From Calliopsis andreniformis (lineage: Eukaryota; Arthropoda; Insecta; Hymenoptera; Andrenidae): DNA of 64,000 bases. The notes under the pieces are model-generated. The model saw only the letters and a program-made list of their open reading frames with translations. It was not told the DNA's origin and did not search any database. The translations under genes and the position numbers were made by a program. This document shows, piece after piece, positions 27,795 through 38,872 of this stretch; within the stretch, counting starts at the first letter, position 1, and the number at the start of each line of letters is the position of its first letter. Location: positions 21,338,961 through 21,402,960 of the forward strand of contig NC_135071.1 of the NCBI RefSeq assembly GCF_051401765.1, read 5' to 3'.

Positions 27795-30700
27795 ATGAGC
27801 GAGTTAAGCCAAGAGGAAGTGAGTACACCAATTGCTCCGTTTGCAATCGCTTCTCGGTTAACCAACCCATTTTATTATTATCCATGCTTCTTCTTTCCGC
27901 TTTCGCTTCTTCTCTGGGTTTCGTTGCAAAAACGTAGTCTACGACAGGAACGTTTGTTAGGGAATGATAAGAAAAACAATGCGATTAAAAAAAGGAATCT
28001 CGTTAAAAACGATAGATCAACCATGAATTAATCATCTTTTCAACGAGACATTGAGTGGTTCAAATAATTATGTAACAATAATCAATTAAAAGTGTTTTCT
28101 TTTATTACAACAATAGAATCTTTTGAAAGGATCCTTCTTCTTTGTTAACGATTACTGTAAGCATTTACACTTTTCACAATTACAGTTGACTTTTACTTTT
28201 TACAATGTTAAATTATCTTTTATAGTAAAAATATTCTGTATTTACTAATAGATAACTGTGTTTAGAAATTTTGCAAGCAACGTATATTCTTTCCCTTGGT
28301 TATTGTTCTTCATGTTCTTTGTGTCTGTTAGGTATATATAAAAGCATATACATCATATTGGAGAACTTTATTTAATAAATCTTGGAAACGTTCAGATTCA
28401 GTCCATGATCAGATAAATACATAATGTTCATTTCATGCTCATGCAAATATTTTCATCATAATCATATAATTTTGAACTAGAATTGAAAAGTTATCGTATC
28501 TCTACTATAGCTCATTCTTTTTTAATATTTATAAATTATAAATCAATAAAAATTTTATTATGAAAATGTTTAGAAAAGATTAGGGTATCCAGTGTTACAC
28601 ATATGTTGTAATTATAGGTAAGAAGAAGACGAATGGCCCGTTTAGCAGGCTTGGATAGCATTAATTCAACGACTGCTGTAAATCATAACGTTGGTCCCAC
28701 TTCTCCAAACACACCAGGTCCATCAAAAGCATTTACAGGACAGATAATATCTCCTTCTAAACAACAACAGCTACAAAATATTGAAACACCAATGGAAGTA
28801 GAAGAAAATAATGAAAAGCAATGTAACACTTCTGGGGTAGATGTAGATTCAGGAATTGAGAATATGGAAGTGGAAGAATCCGATAGGAAAGATTCAAAAT
28901 CAAGATCACGTGTAAGCATTAGTTTGAATTGTATAAGTACAAGCTGTATCAATATAATTATTTTGTTATGCTTTACTTTTTCAGACTACAAGCTCTAGCA
29001 CAGAGGTAACCATAGAACAAATACATTCTGTCATTTCGCGCGTATTATGCGTATCATGGAAAGAACCTGTCGAAGGCACAATATTTTTACCACAAACAGC
29101 ATCGCAGGCGCTAACACAAAAACTTATCGATGCTCCAGAAATTATCAATGAAGCATTAATGGAGGTTTTGTGTATGTTTACAAGAGGCGATGATCCTTTA
29201 AAAGAAATTAACATAGATGCTTCATCAGATCGAGAGGACAGCCCTAATAGTCAAACGAGTCCTTTGTTAAGCCCGGTTACGACTCTGTGTCGTTGCGATA
29301 TTTGTTCTAAATCAACGCAATCTAAAAGTCTAATTTATTTACTGGATTGCTATTCAAGGGTTGCGACCGAAGAACGAAATCACCCAAAGGTCTGTATCTT
29401 CTTTTATTATATTTTCTTAAATTTTCTTGGCAAATCGTATCAATCGTTGATGCATAACATGTACACATGTATATGTTATCGTTATCTTTGTTTTCTTTTG
29501 TAAACAGAAATCAAGCACACCACCACTTTCCGATGTATTAGCAGTTTTAAGAGCACAGTGCGTCCAGCACTCTACTCTTGTACTGCAAGGCCTAATTGGT
29601 ATTCCTCAGTCTTCATCTACTCATCCCCTATCCATGACACCAATTTTGTACCCAGTACTGTCGCAGAGTTTACCTCGAGGATATTTACACGAACTTGTGG
29701 CAAGGACACATACTAATCCAGCGTTATTCAATAAGATCTTTACTCCACTGTTGCAAGGCTTGTATCTTTCGATGCAGCAAGGTGGTTTGGTTGGAAATAC
29801 ACACCGAAGACCAATCGAAGCATTAGAAGAATTAATAGAAATTCGTTGCGGACCCAGTAGTAATATACGACCGATCTGTCGTTTAATCACTCATCAGATT
29901 CAATTTTTACCCGACATTATGACATCGGCGGCAGGTAGAGAACTCACAGTAACATCTTTTCTTGGACCTTTCCTTTCGGTTTCCGTGTTTGCCGAGGATC
30001 AACCAAACGTGGCGGAGAAATTCTTCAGTGGTTATCCGTTCGTTGACAAATCAATGAATTTGACGTTGCAGCAAGAGTTGGAAAGTACCAGAACATCACT
30101 CCACAAAATGGTACATGCGATACTTGCAAACAGTAATTGTCGAGACGCTATGTTAACGTACCTGGCAACGCTATTACGTTATAACGAAAAGCGTGCTCAA
30201 ATACAAACAGAAGAATTTTCTCTTGCTGGGGACGGATTCATGTTGAATTTACTATCAGTCCTACAAATGCTGTCTGTGAAAATCAAATTAGACACGATTG
30301 ATCCGCTATATCCATTTCATCCGTCGAGCTTCGTTGATATAAAAAATGATACAAGGCTGAAACTCACGTCCCAAGAAGTTGCCGAATGGCTGAAACACTT
30401 AGAAAGGACGCACAAGTGGGTCGAGCCAAAGTTTCCGACGCAATGTTGGTTCCTTACTCTACATTGTCACCATATAGCGTTGTTACCGGCTTTACAGAAA
30501 TACCAGAGAAAACTGAGGACTTTACGTGATGTGCAGAAAATGCTTGACGATCTACAAGTTACCGAACCACATTGGAAAGATACACCTTTTGCAGGACGCA
30601 ACAAAGAACTGATAAAACGTTGTAAAGAACAATTAAAGCAACTAGGCAAATCGAAATTGTGCATAGATGCTGGATTGATCGATCCTGTTTTATTGAGAAG

Positions 30701-32501
30701 GTGCTTGCATTTTTATATTTCTGTAGCGGAGGTTCTGCTAAGTTTACTTACTCAAACTCCACCAGGGAATCCTCTTCCTGAACTTCCTTTACCTCAAGAG
30801 GTTCCACAAAAATTTACAGCACTACCAGAATGGTATGTCGAGGATATTGCTGAATTTTTATTATTTACTCTTCAGTAAGTACCACTTTTACACTATGTTT
30901 CTATGATATCAAACAAAAAAAAATTGTTTTCGATGCTATTACTACTACTACTACTACTGCTACAACCACCACCACCACCACCACTACTACTACTACTATT
31001 GTTATTATTATTATTTTCCATATTTATAGATTTAGTCCTGGCGTAGTAGCAAGTAATATGGATAATTCACTCATCACATGGTTGCTAGTTGTAGTATGTA
31101 CACCACATTGTATACGAAATCCATATTTAATAGCAAAAATTATTGAAGTGCTGTTCGTGATAAATCCTAGTGTTCAGGTAATTTCGGTTTGTCAGACGAA
31201 AGATATAGTGTATAAGCGTTACCAAGTTATTCACAGAAAAGTTAATTTGTTCCAGGGACGAACTGAACCGCTTCACGACCAAGTCATGGCACATCCTATA
31301 TCGAAAACACTATTAGCGTCGTATCTCATGAAATTCTATACCGACGTTGAAACAACTGGTTCTAGTTCAGAATTTTATGATAAATTCTCGATTCGTTATC
31401 ACATTAGTTTAATATTAAAGTCGATGTGGGATAGTCCGGTACATCGGGAGTCAATCATTAATGAAAGCAATAACGGGAAGCAATTCGTCAAATTCATTAA
31501 CATGTTAATGAACGACACTACCTTTTTACTCGATGAAAGTTTAGAATCGTTGAAACGTATTCACGAAATACAAGAACTGAGGTCTGACCTTAGAGGGTGG
31601 GCAGCATTATCATCAGAACAACAGCATTCACGGATGAGACAGTTAGCGGCGGACGAAAGACAAGCCAGATCGTACCTAACGCTGGCCAAAGAAACTGTCG
31701 CCATGTTTCATTATTTGACGGTCGACATTACGGAGCCATTCTTACGGCCAGAGTTAGTAGGGAGACTGTGTGCCATGTTGAACTTCAATTTACAACAATT
31801 ATGTGGTCCTAAGTGCAAAAATCTCAAAGTGCGAAAACCACAAAAGTATGGATGGGAACCAAGAGCTTTGCTCAGTCAATTAGTCGACATATATTTGCAT
31901 CTCGATAGCGATAACTTTGCGGCTGCTTTGGCCAGTGATGAAGTAAGTAATGAACGCAAATAGTTATAATAATGCTAAGAGCTAATCGACATTCCTATAA
32001 TAGATCTAGTAAATCGTATCCATTTTACAGCGTTCATTTTGTAAAGAATTGTTTACCGATGCAGCAAATAGACTAGAGAGATCAGTCATTAAAACTACTA
32101 CAGAGATCGAAAGATTTATAGCATTGGCGGAACGTGCTGCAATCATTGCCAGAGACAATCGTGCTCGCGATGAAGATTATGGCGACGCACCTGATGAGTT
32201 TAGAGATCCGCTTATGTACACTCTTATGGAGGACCCTGTAAAACTTCCATCTGGTATCGTTATGGATAAAGCAGTTATTATTAAACATCTTCTCAATAGC
32301 GCTACAGATCCCTTCAGTCGACAACCACTCAACGAAGATATGCTTACACCAAGTGAGTCGAGTTTTTCCTACCTTCCAATCGATGATAGACGCATCGATA
32401 AATGAATTTTAAACTAAAGGTTCTTGGTATTTGTAGTGCTCGAATTGAAAGAGAAGATATCGACGTGGAAAGAACAGAAGAAGAAATCGACGAACATATA
32501 A
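27795..32501 (+). CDS. UBE4B: UBE4B, ubiquitin conjugation factor E4 (U-box ligase)
   Basis: E4/E3 ubiquitin ligase of the Ufd2 family, which extends ubiquitin chains together with p97/VCP. Exons: 27795-27818, 28618-28911, 28985-29389, 29508-30874, 31030-31177, 31256-31942, 32031-32352 and 32437-32501 (TAA), totalling 1103 residues. The start MSELSQEE joins [13 protein letters not shown], matching the conserved UBE4B N-terminus and justifying the 24-nt first exon. The long Ufd2 core includes [19 protein letters not shown] and [19 protein letters not shown]. The C-terminal U-box reads [20 protein letters not shown], then [15 protein letters not shown]. The final exon ([17 protein letters not shown]) was placed by phase. 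The 78-nt intron 31178-31255 has no stop and is a multiple of three, so it reads through; it is assigned as an intron from the family spacing. Confidence 0.94.
30938..31015. repeat. (ACT)n/(ACC)n/(ATT)n trinucleotide repeat in a UBE4B intron
   Basis: Successive blocks of ACT, ACC, ACT and ATT triplets inside the intron between 30874 and 31030. They end just before the 3' splice site and partly replace the usual polypyrimidine tract. Confidence 0.9.
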
Positions 32502-34198
32502 ATTATAATTCCAAACAATTTGACTAATTTCACGGAAATAACACGAACGTTGTGTAGTTGATGCTGTTACTACACAGAACACTTCACCAGCCCATGTATT
32601 ATTCTCGTGTGGTAAATGAATACACATACATGTAGTGCAATCGATCTCGCTCTTGTGCAAATATTGCGCTCAATAAATTTACGGTTTTTATACATTAAAC
32701 ATGGAACATAGACTGCAGCTAGGTGACTGCCAACATTACTTCAAGAATACTTAAAAAAAGAAACTTGTAAATAATTAATGGCTGGCGGCTGATATTCTGA
32801 CCAGCATACGAAGAGAAATTACAATCTTGGTCACGAACATTAGCACTTGTTCCTTTGGTACGTACGCTGGTGCACGTGGCTGCGGGTGAAAAAGTTCAAA
32901 AAACATATCCCGCTTTCATTTGATTTCAAAAAGAAAAGATGTCAAGTTAAACGATAATAGTTTATCTCAAAACTTCCGTCTCACATTTCGGTAAATCACG
33001 AATGCAGCGACATTATTCAATGCAAAATTATGCATAAGGTTTGTATAATATATATTTCGGATGAAAGGTGTTATTCAAGTATCGTTTTAGGTGTTAACAT
33101 GTGACGTGTTGCACGCAAGAGAAACATTAATTTCCAATGATTATGATTCTTTCGTAATGTGTATACGGTAAATGTATTATGCATATTCATTCAATAAATT
33201 TCATGAGTAAAGATACGTACATGTATCTATGTATATAATAATGTGTTATTTGGAATTGTTCCATCTAATTGCATATTCTTTTGTCGTGTAACGTGTAATT
33301 TAAAACAAAAGAAAAAAAAACATTCTCTCTTAAATCGGATATAATTATGACTTTAAACCTTTTAATTATTTTTTTGTTCATGCTAAATTCGGGTGCTTGT
33401 CCGCTTAAAATCTGTCTTTTCTTTTTTCTACTTCTTATTTTTCATTCTCTTTTGATACATTCTTTCCAAAAAACAGAACTTCAATATTGAAATGCATAAT
33501 AATATATCATGTTTCAACGATTATTTACATATTATTCATTAAACCCTAGGAAATTAGTAACATTCCCGAAACTTGAAGAATGCTACAATATCCAATTTTT
33601 CAAAACATGTTTAGAATCATTCATTTTACAACGTTTTTATATCGACTTACAGTTTTTTTGCAAGTTGCATTTACAAAATTATATTTTATTGTTCAACTTG
33701 AAGCGTTAGTCATTAACATTACATAAATTTAACATTTTTATATTATATTATATTATATTATATTATCGTTTATTGATGATCATTGACGATTAAGTATTGA
33801 AAACTAAGACAGCCACTGTAATCCAATAATTGTAAATAATTTTAGTTTTCTCATACATTACTAATATTTGTAACAACATATTATGTAATGCCAATAAAAT
33901 TAAGGATAACTCGTCTTTTAGAAAATTCTTTGCATCATGTTTGTAAATATCAAAATCAATGTAAAATATTAAAATAAAACAATTTAAGAAGCTACAAGAA
34001 TTTTAGCACGATAAGTAAATATAAGTAAATGACATTACGTATTAGTAATAATCTTCATATTATTTGTAAATTATATTATAGTATTATTATAAGAAAAATA
34101 TGACATTTAAGTAATACTGTTTTTTCTTTGATTGTCCTTAATCAAAATATGGAGATTCTAATGTATTAACTTACAAAGATCAAATTAACTTATTTCAA
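32502..34198. other. Convergent 3' region UBE4B/GTSF1-like
   Basis: About 1.7 kb of AT-rich DNA. It includes AATAAA at about 32674-32679 (a plausible UBE4B poly(A) signal), a (TATAT)n-type pentanucleotide tract at about 33738-33766, and several A/T homopolymers. I see no coding sequence; the plus-strand frame at 33509-33709 has no features. Confidence 0.55.
33738..33766. repeat. TATTA pentanucleotide tandem repeat
   Basis: About six tandem copies of a 5-bp TATTA/ATATT unit in the UBE4B/GTSF1 intergenic region. Confidence 0.9.
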
Positions 34199-35163
34199 TT
34201 AATTTGTATTCAATGGTCTTCCTCTACCTAATCCAATCATCTTTAACCGATCTTTTTCTTGAATAATTTTACCCCTTCCAATTCCCATTGAGCTGATAAC
34301 TGATTCTCCATCTTCTACACATGACTCTTCGTTAGCTTCCTTTAGCATAGCTTCCGAAAAACCACGAGGAGCTCTTAGATTCTCTTTTTCAACGTTATTC
34401 CTTAAATTGAAGTTGTATAGAAATATAAGAAAAAATACATCTAAAAGTCAGTTTGTTATAAAAAATCGAAAATCCATTATTACTCTGAGTCCAAAGTTTT
34501 CTTAAATGTATCACTGTTATTGTCAAACGCGTATTCTTCTTCAGAAAATATTTTTGAACTATCATCCACTTCTAAATCCCAATTTTCTGTACAATCTATT
34601 GTACTTGATATCTCTGATTGTAACATACAGTTTTCTTTGTGGATTCCTGGGTCTAAGAGATATAATATTTTCAAGATTATTATTATTATTATAATACATA
34701 ATTCATACCAGAAATTATGAAAATAAATAAAATGAAATTTAATGGAAACCTGGGTACATTTCTGATTCTAACACACTACGTGTGGGACATGTAACGATAT
34801 GTTCTTCTAATTCACTTTTGAACAAACGATGTGTTGCATTAAATGGACACATAACTTTGTAATGCTCAGGATAATTCTGTAACAAAGGTTTTATTTCATT
34901 TTTGTAAACATGTTTAATGTATGCATGTAATGTATGCATGTACGAATGTATGCATGTGCGTATGTATATCATGTAATATCATAAGTTTCATACAGTCTTG
35001 ATTTAATAAGAAAATATATCTTTATTATTTTTTTTCTTTAAATTAGTCCACTTACATTTTCACATTTAACAATGTGCTTTTGAAGACGAGATTTTGAAAT
35101 TAAATGATTTTTGTCGTAAGGACAGATTACAACTGGATCAAGCAGTTTCAGGCATTTATACAT
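34199..35163 (-). CDS. GTSF1: GTSF1-like CHHC zinc-finger protein (piRNA-pathway family)
   Basis: Member of the gametocyte-specific-factor/U11-48K CHHC zinc-finger family. GTSF1 proteins (Drosophila Asterix/Arx) assist PIWI-type Argonautes in transposon silencing. Exons on the minus strand: 35163-35056, 34876-34750, 34652-34484 and 34400-34199 (TAA), giving 201 residues. Two perfect C-x5-H-x9-H-x3-C fingers are visible: CPYDKNH...HIVKC in exon 1 and CPFNATH...HIVTC in exon 2. The acidic middle carries a Trp (TENWDLEVDD), like the Argonaute-binding region of GTSF1. The tail has NLRAPRGFSEAMLKEA and two copies of G-[IL]-G-R-G-[KR] (174-179, 191-196). The ATG at 35163 is the first in frame; a non-coding exon may lie upstream. 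Several GTSF1 paralogues usually exist, so orthology to a specific one is open. Confidence 0.88.
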
Positions 35164-36533
35164 TTTTTTCTTTAAATAATAAAAACTGTTCCCTACAGTT
35201 CTAGTCTTTCCAATCTCTTGCAATATAATTAATAATGAGTAAAATGAAGCAAAAGACGAAAAGGCTTTAGGTACTTCGACACATTTCCAAATTGTTTGTA
35301 ACTAAATTGAATGTAAAACGAGAATCGCAATAATGACTCTTCTCGATTGTGGATAGATCGACTGATTTTAACCGTGTGATCGATACTCGAATCGGTCATT
35401 TTATTCGTCGTTCTATTGTCATTCGTATTTTGGTATTCAAAACTTTTCTAACAAACTTTAAACTTACTTTTCTTTCTTTAAAAGATGCGTAATATTGTTT
35501 TGAAATCAATTTACATCGCGAAATAAGGTTAATTTTAGTCAACTGTAATCTTGTAACGTGAGCAACACTTTTTTATAGGGACGATATTAAAACGCGTACA
35601 TACTTAAATTAAAATTTGTACCAATAAAGAAGTGATTTATTGATTGGGTCATGAACATCATTTTTTAACCAGAATCAAAAATATAATTATACTATAAATA
35701 TTATTTCTAACTTCAATTAGATTTTGTACGATAAAAAGAAATGGCAAAACATCAGATTTCTAATGGGAGACAGTGGAACTAATGGTCTTTAACTATACAT
35801 GTATTATGCACACATTTTTGCTTGCATAGATACAGAATATTAGAACAGTACATGATTAGATAATTATCGATAGATTATAAGAATTTATTGTCTTATCTTA
35901 TAGATTCATCTGTTTATAAGACATGAAAATCTCAATGTCAAGTTTTGTCATGTTCTTATAGTTACAAAATTTTTAAGATATGCACGTAGTTTCGTATAAA
36001 TAATGCTATTTAGAATTCTAAGCTAGATAAATTATATTTTTAAATAATTATATGTTTAAAATTCACAATTTCTACACCGATTTTAGGTGTGAAATATTAT
36101 GCTTGTAGACACACATACACACACACACGCGCGCGCACACGCACGCACACAGAAGAAATACAAATTCAAATTCTGACTTATATACTCGCCTTTGTACATA
36201 TCAAAGATCATCACACTGTTAAAAAGTCATCCTTAACTGTTTATTGCATTACAAAAGTTGGTATAATATGGTACACTGAGCGAGGAATTTTATAATGTAA
36301 CGTAAACGGTATTGCTTGCACAAAAATGACAGTAAAAATGACAACATTTTATGGAAAAAAAGGGAAACAAGTCTATATAGTTTAATAATCGTATAAAGTA
36401 ATAGACAACTGTATTTGCAACAATTCATAAAATAATGAAAGAAATTTGTTTCCTACTGGGTATCAGCTGCCTATACAATTGTTCAAAATGTCAAAACTTT
36501 TTTTTTCACATAGTGATGCAAGGTATTCGTATG
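35164..36533. other. GTSF1-like promoter side and UBIAD1 3' flank
   Basis: About 1.4 kb of AT-rich DNA with no gene found. It contains a TATCGATA (DRE-like) palindrome at about 35867-35874 and an alternating CA/CG tract (36108-36150). Confidence 0.5.
36108..36150. repeat. Alternating CA/CG tract
   Basis: Alternating purine-pyrimidine sequence ACACATACACACACACACGCGCG followed by CACACGCACGCACACA. Such tracts can adopt Z-form DNA in vitro; no function is implied. Confidence 0.85.
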
Positions 36534-37532
36534 TTACAGATATGGGAGAGGATCGACGAGTAAACAAGCGATAACATATAAAATGCCCAGAAACATATTT
36601 AGTTTAGCTGTTTGTTTAGGTACACTCTGAATCATATGAGGGCTTCGAAATTGCTTTTCTATTTTAAAGGCAGTCGGTAAAGTAACTACTGGTAACAGAA
36701 ACCAAACGGAATACCTTAGTGCAAGCACTACAAGTGTTACATATGGTGTGAACAATAAAAAAGCATACAAAACATGAGATACAGTGTGACCTATTAAAAT
36801 AGCTAACGTTACTATTCCTGCTTTTTTGTCACTTTCCAGATCTCGTGTATTATTACTATGTAAAATAGCCTCTGTATTTAACGCAAGAGGTATTGCATAA
36901 TATATTGTACCTAATTCAATGTAACCAGTCTGAGCCATGAATGCAAACAGAACTGATATTGGACCAAATATAACTAGAACGAGAACATCACCTAATGCGA
37001 TGTATTTGAAACCTATTCCTCCTGTATATAGAAATGAAGAGGACAAGCCTCCAAAGTAAAGTAACGCAAGGTGTTCCATTTTTGCAGGAGATATAGTAGT
37101 TAATAAAACAACACCCAAACATCCTGCTGCATATAACAATGCACCTAATGAAACTAATTCATCTTTTGATAAAAGTTGATCTACCAATATTCTATCGTCG
37201 CTTTTTCGGCTGTCCACTCCCTTTATGTAATCAAAGTAGGTATTCACTACATTACCAGCTCCGTGTACAGAAGACACTGTAAACAACGTAAGTATAAAAG
37301 ATATCCAACTAAAATTTGCCAAGCCTATTAATCTATATGCAAGTGCAGCTCCAAGAAGTGTTGGCATTAACGAGGCACTTAACGACCATGGTCGTACAGC
37401 TAAAAAGTATGAAGATAACTTCATCAATGGAGAATTCAATGTTGACAAAGTTATAGGTGAACAATTTGTGTTGTTTGACATTGATCTTCTTTCAATTTCC
37501 TTGGTAGAAACTTGAATACCATTGGACATCAT
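36534..37532 (-). CDS. UBIAD1: UBIAD1, UbiA prenyltransferase
   Basis: Membrane prenyltransferase that makes vitamin K2 (MK-4)/ubiquinone-type prenylquinones; the Drosophila orthologue is heixuedian. A single coding exon of 332 residues from the ATG at 37532 (the frame is open upstream to a GTG at 37541). Multiple hydrophobic helices follow YFLAVRPWSLSASLMPTLLG. The first Asp-rich motif is NTYFDYIKGVDSRKSDDR (about 96-113) and the second is NTRDLESDKKAGIVTLA (about 226-242), both diagnostic of UbiA enzymes binding Mg-prenyl diphosphate. It ends with LVDPLPYL. A splice-acceptor-like CATTGTAG just upstream suggests a 5'UTR intron. Divergent from Mlf. Confidence 0.95.
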   Translation of the reverse strand: MMSNGIQVSTKEIERRSMSNNTNCSPITLSTLNSPLMKLSSYFLAVRPWSLSASLMPTLLGAALAYRLIGLANFSWISFILTLFTVSSVHGAGNVVNTYFDYIKGVDSRKSDDRILVDQLLSKDELVSLGALLYAAGCLGVVLLTTISPAKMEHLALLYFGGLSSSFLYTGGIGFKYIALGDVLVLVIFGPISVLFAFMAQTGYIELGTIYYAIPLALNTEAILHSNNTRDLESDKKAGIVTLAILIGHTVSHVLYAFLLFTPYVTLVVLALRYSVWFLLPVVTLPTAFKIEKQFRSPHMIQSVPKQTAKLNMFLGILYVIACLLVDPLPYL

Positions 37533-38872
37533 ATTTAACACTATGCTACAATGAGATACATAAATTATTGTTAATGATCACGAACAGCTTATAATTTAAT
37601 TCTTCTATCAGTAATAAAGAAAATTCTGTTTTACTATTCATATTTGTGACATGTTATTTCAAATATTTCGAAATATATGCGAAATGGAATAATAGACCTT
37701 TCTCGTTAAGTAAAATATGTACATTAACGTTCAATTAATAATATAATTTTTCTAGTAATTCTAGAAGAAAAGAGAGTCTCTTGTTACACAAATGTTTGTA
37801 TCACCAAAACGAACGTACCTATTGTCCGTGCGAAAGATTGAAAGCTAGGTTAGAATTTCAATCATGATGAAAATTTTTCGATTCTTTGAGCGCACGAATT
37901 TTTACGTAGTTCAAATTTGAACTTTGAATTCTAAGAAAATTTTTGATTCTTCTTCTTGTATACGTTAAATGTAACGGTGACGTGTTTTCGTTAATTTGCA
38001 CGTGGCGCTCTCTGAAATATTTCCTCTTTTCCATTCATAGTGCAATCAACTACACCGTTAACGATATTTCTATTTTTCTAACAAGAATTCCTAATATATA
38101 TTTTCTTTATATATATAATTAATCAAGATTAGCTAGCGACGTATGTACATACATACGTATAATTATTTATTGCGTTCCTGCTAAATTTCCTCAACTGGGA
38201 AAGTCGTTCAGAAATCAAAAAGTCTATGAATATATGTATGTTATATAATAAAGTTATTGAAATTCGAATAGTTCATTCATCTCGATATGTTCGCAATTAT
38301 ACTACAGTATAATTTTCGTCACTGGAAAGTGGAGAGTGATGTCCTTTGCAGGACAGGAGATTTTAAATTAATCTTACTGTCTCAAATATATTGTTTAATT
38401 AAAAATTAACATTTTGTAGCACAGTTTGTCTACTGAAATGAAAATTGAAAATTTCAGTTTGTATTAAAAATGATTGAAAAACTTTACATTTCTAACACAA
38501 CAACGTATTGGTCAGTATTGGTCAAATCCACTTGACGGAATTCATGCAAACGGGTCGTAATGTATGCATATATACATATACGTACTAGCAAAGCGAAATC
38601 TGTTCGTTCGTTGTATGTTGTATACTGATGGTTTTGAAATTGATAAACGGTAGGGGTGAGCAGTGGTGAGCAGCAGTATAGCCAGTAATTTGAGACTTAG
38701 GTATCTTTCGACGTGTTCGAGAAGTTTCCGCAGCATTCGCGTTTACAGTTTTCTACGAGAAACTCATACACTTTCACTTGACTGAGGTATTCCGTGTCTA
38801 CTTCTTCACCTTCTTTCCATCGACTATAAATTTGTTTTTCTACGAGTAATGTACGATCGATTGTTTTCCAAA
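37533..38872. promoter_or_regulatory. Divergent promoter region UBIAD1/Mlf
   Basis: About 1.3 kb, AT-rich, with an ACAT/ATGT palindromic patch near 38140-38160 and another near 38560-38585. Both promoters and 5'UTRs must be here. The minus-strand frame at 38542-38736 shows no family features. Confidence 0.5.

Noticed and set aside
35164..35223. Upstream extension of the GTSF1-like protein
   Set aside because: It begins with TTG, not ATG, and lies before the first in-frame ATG at 35163.
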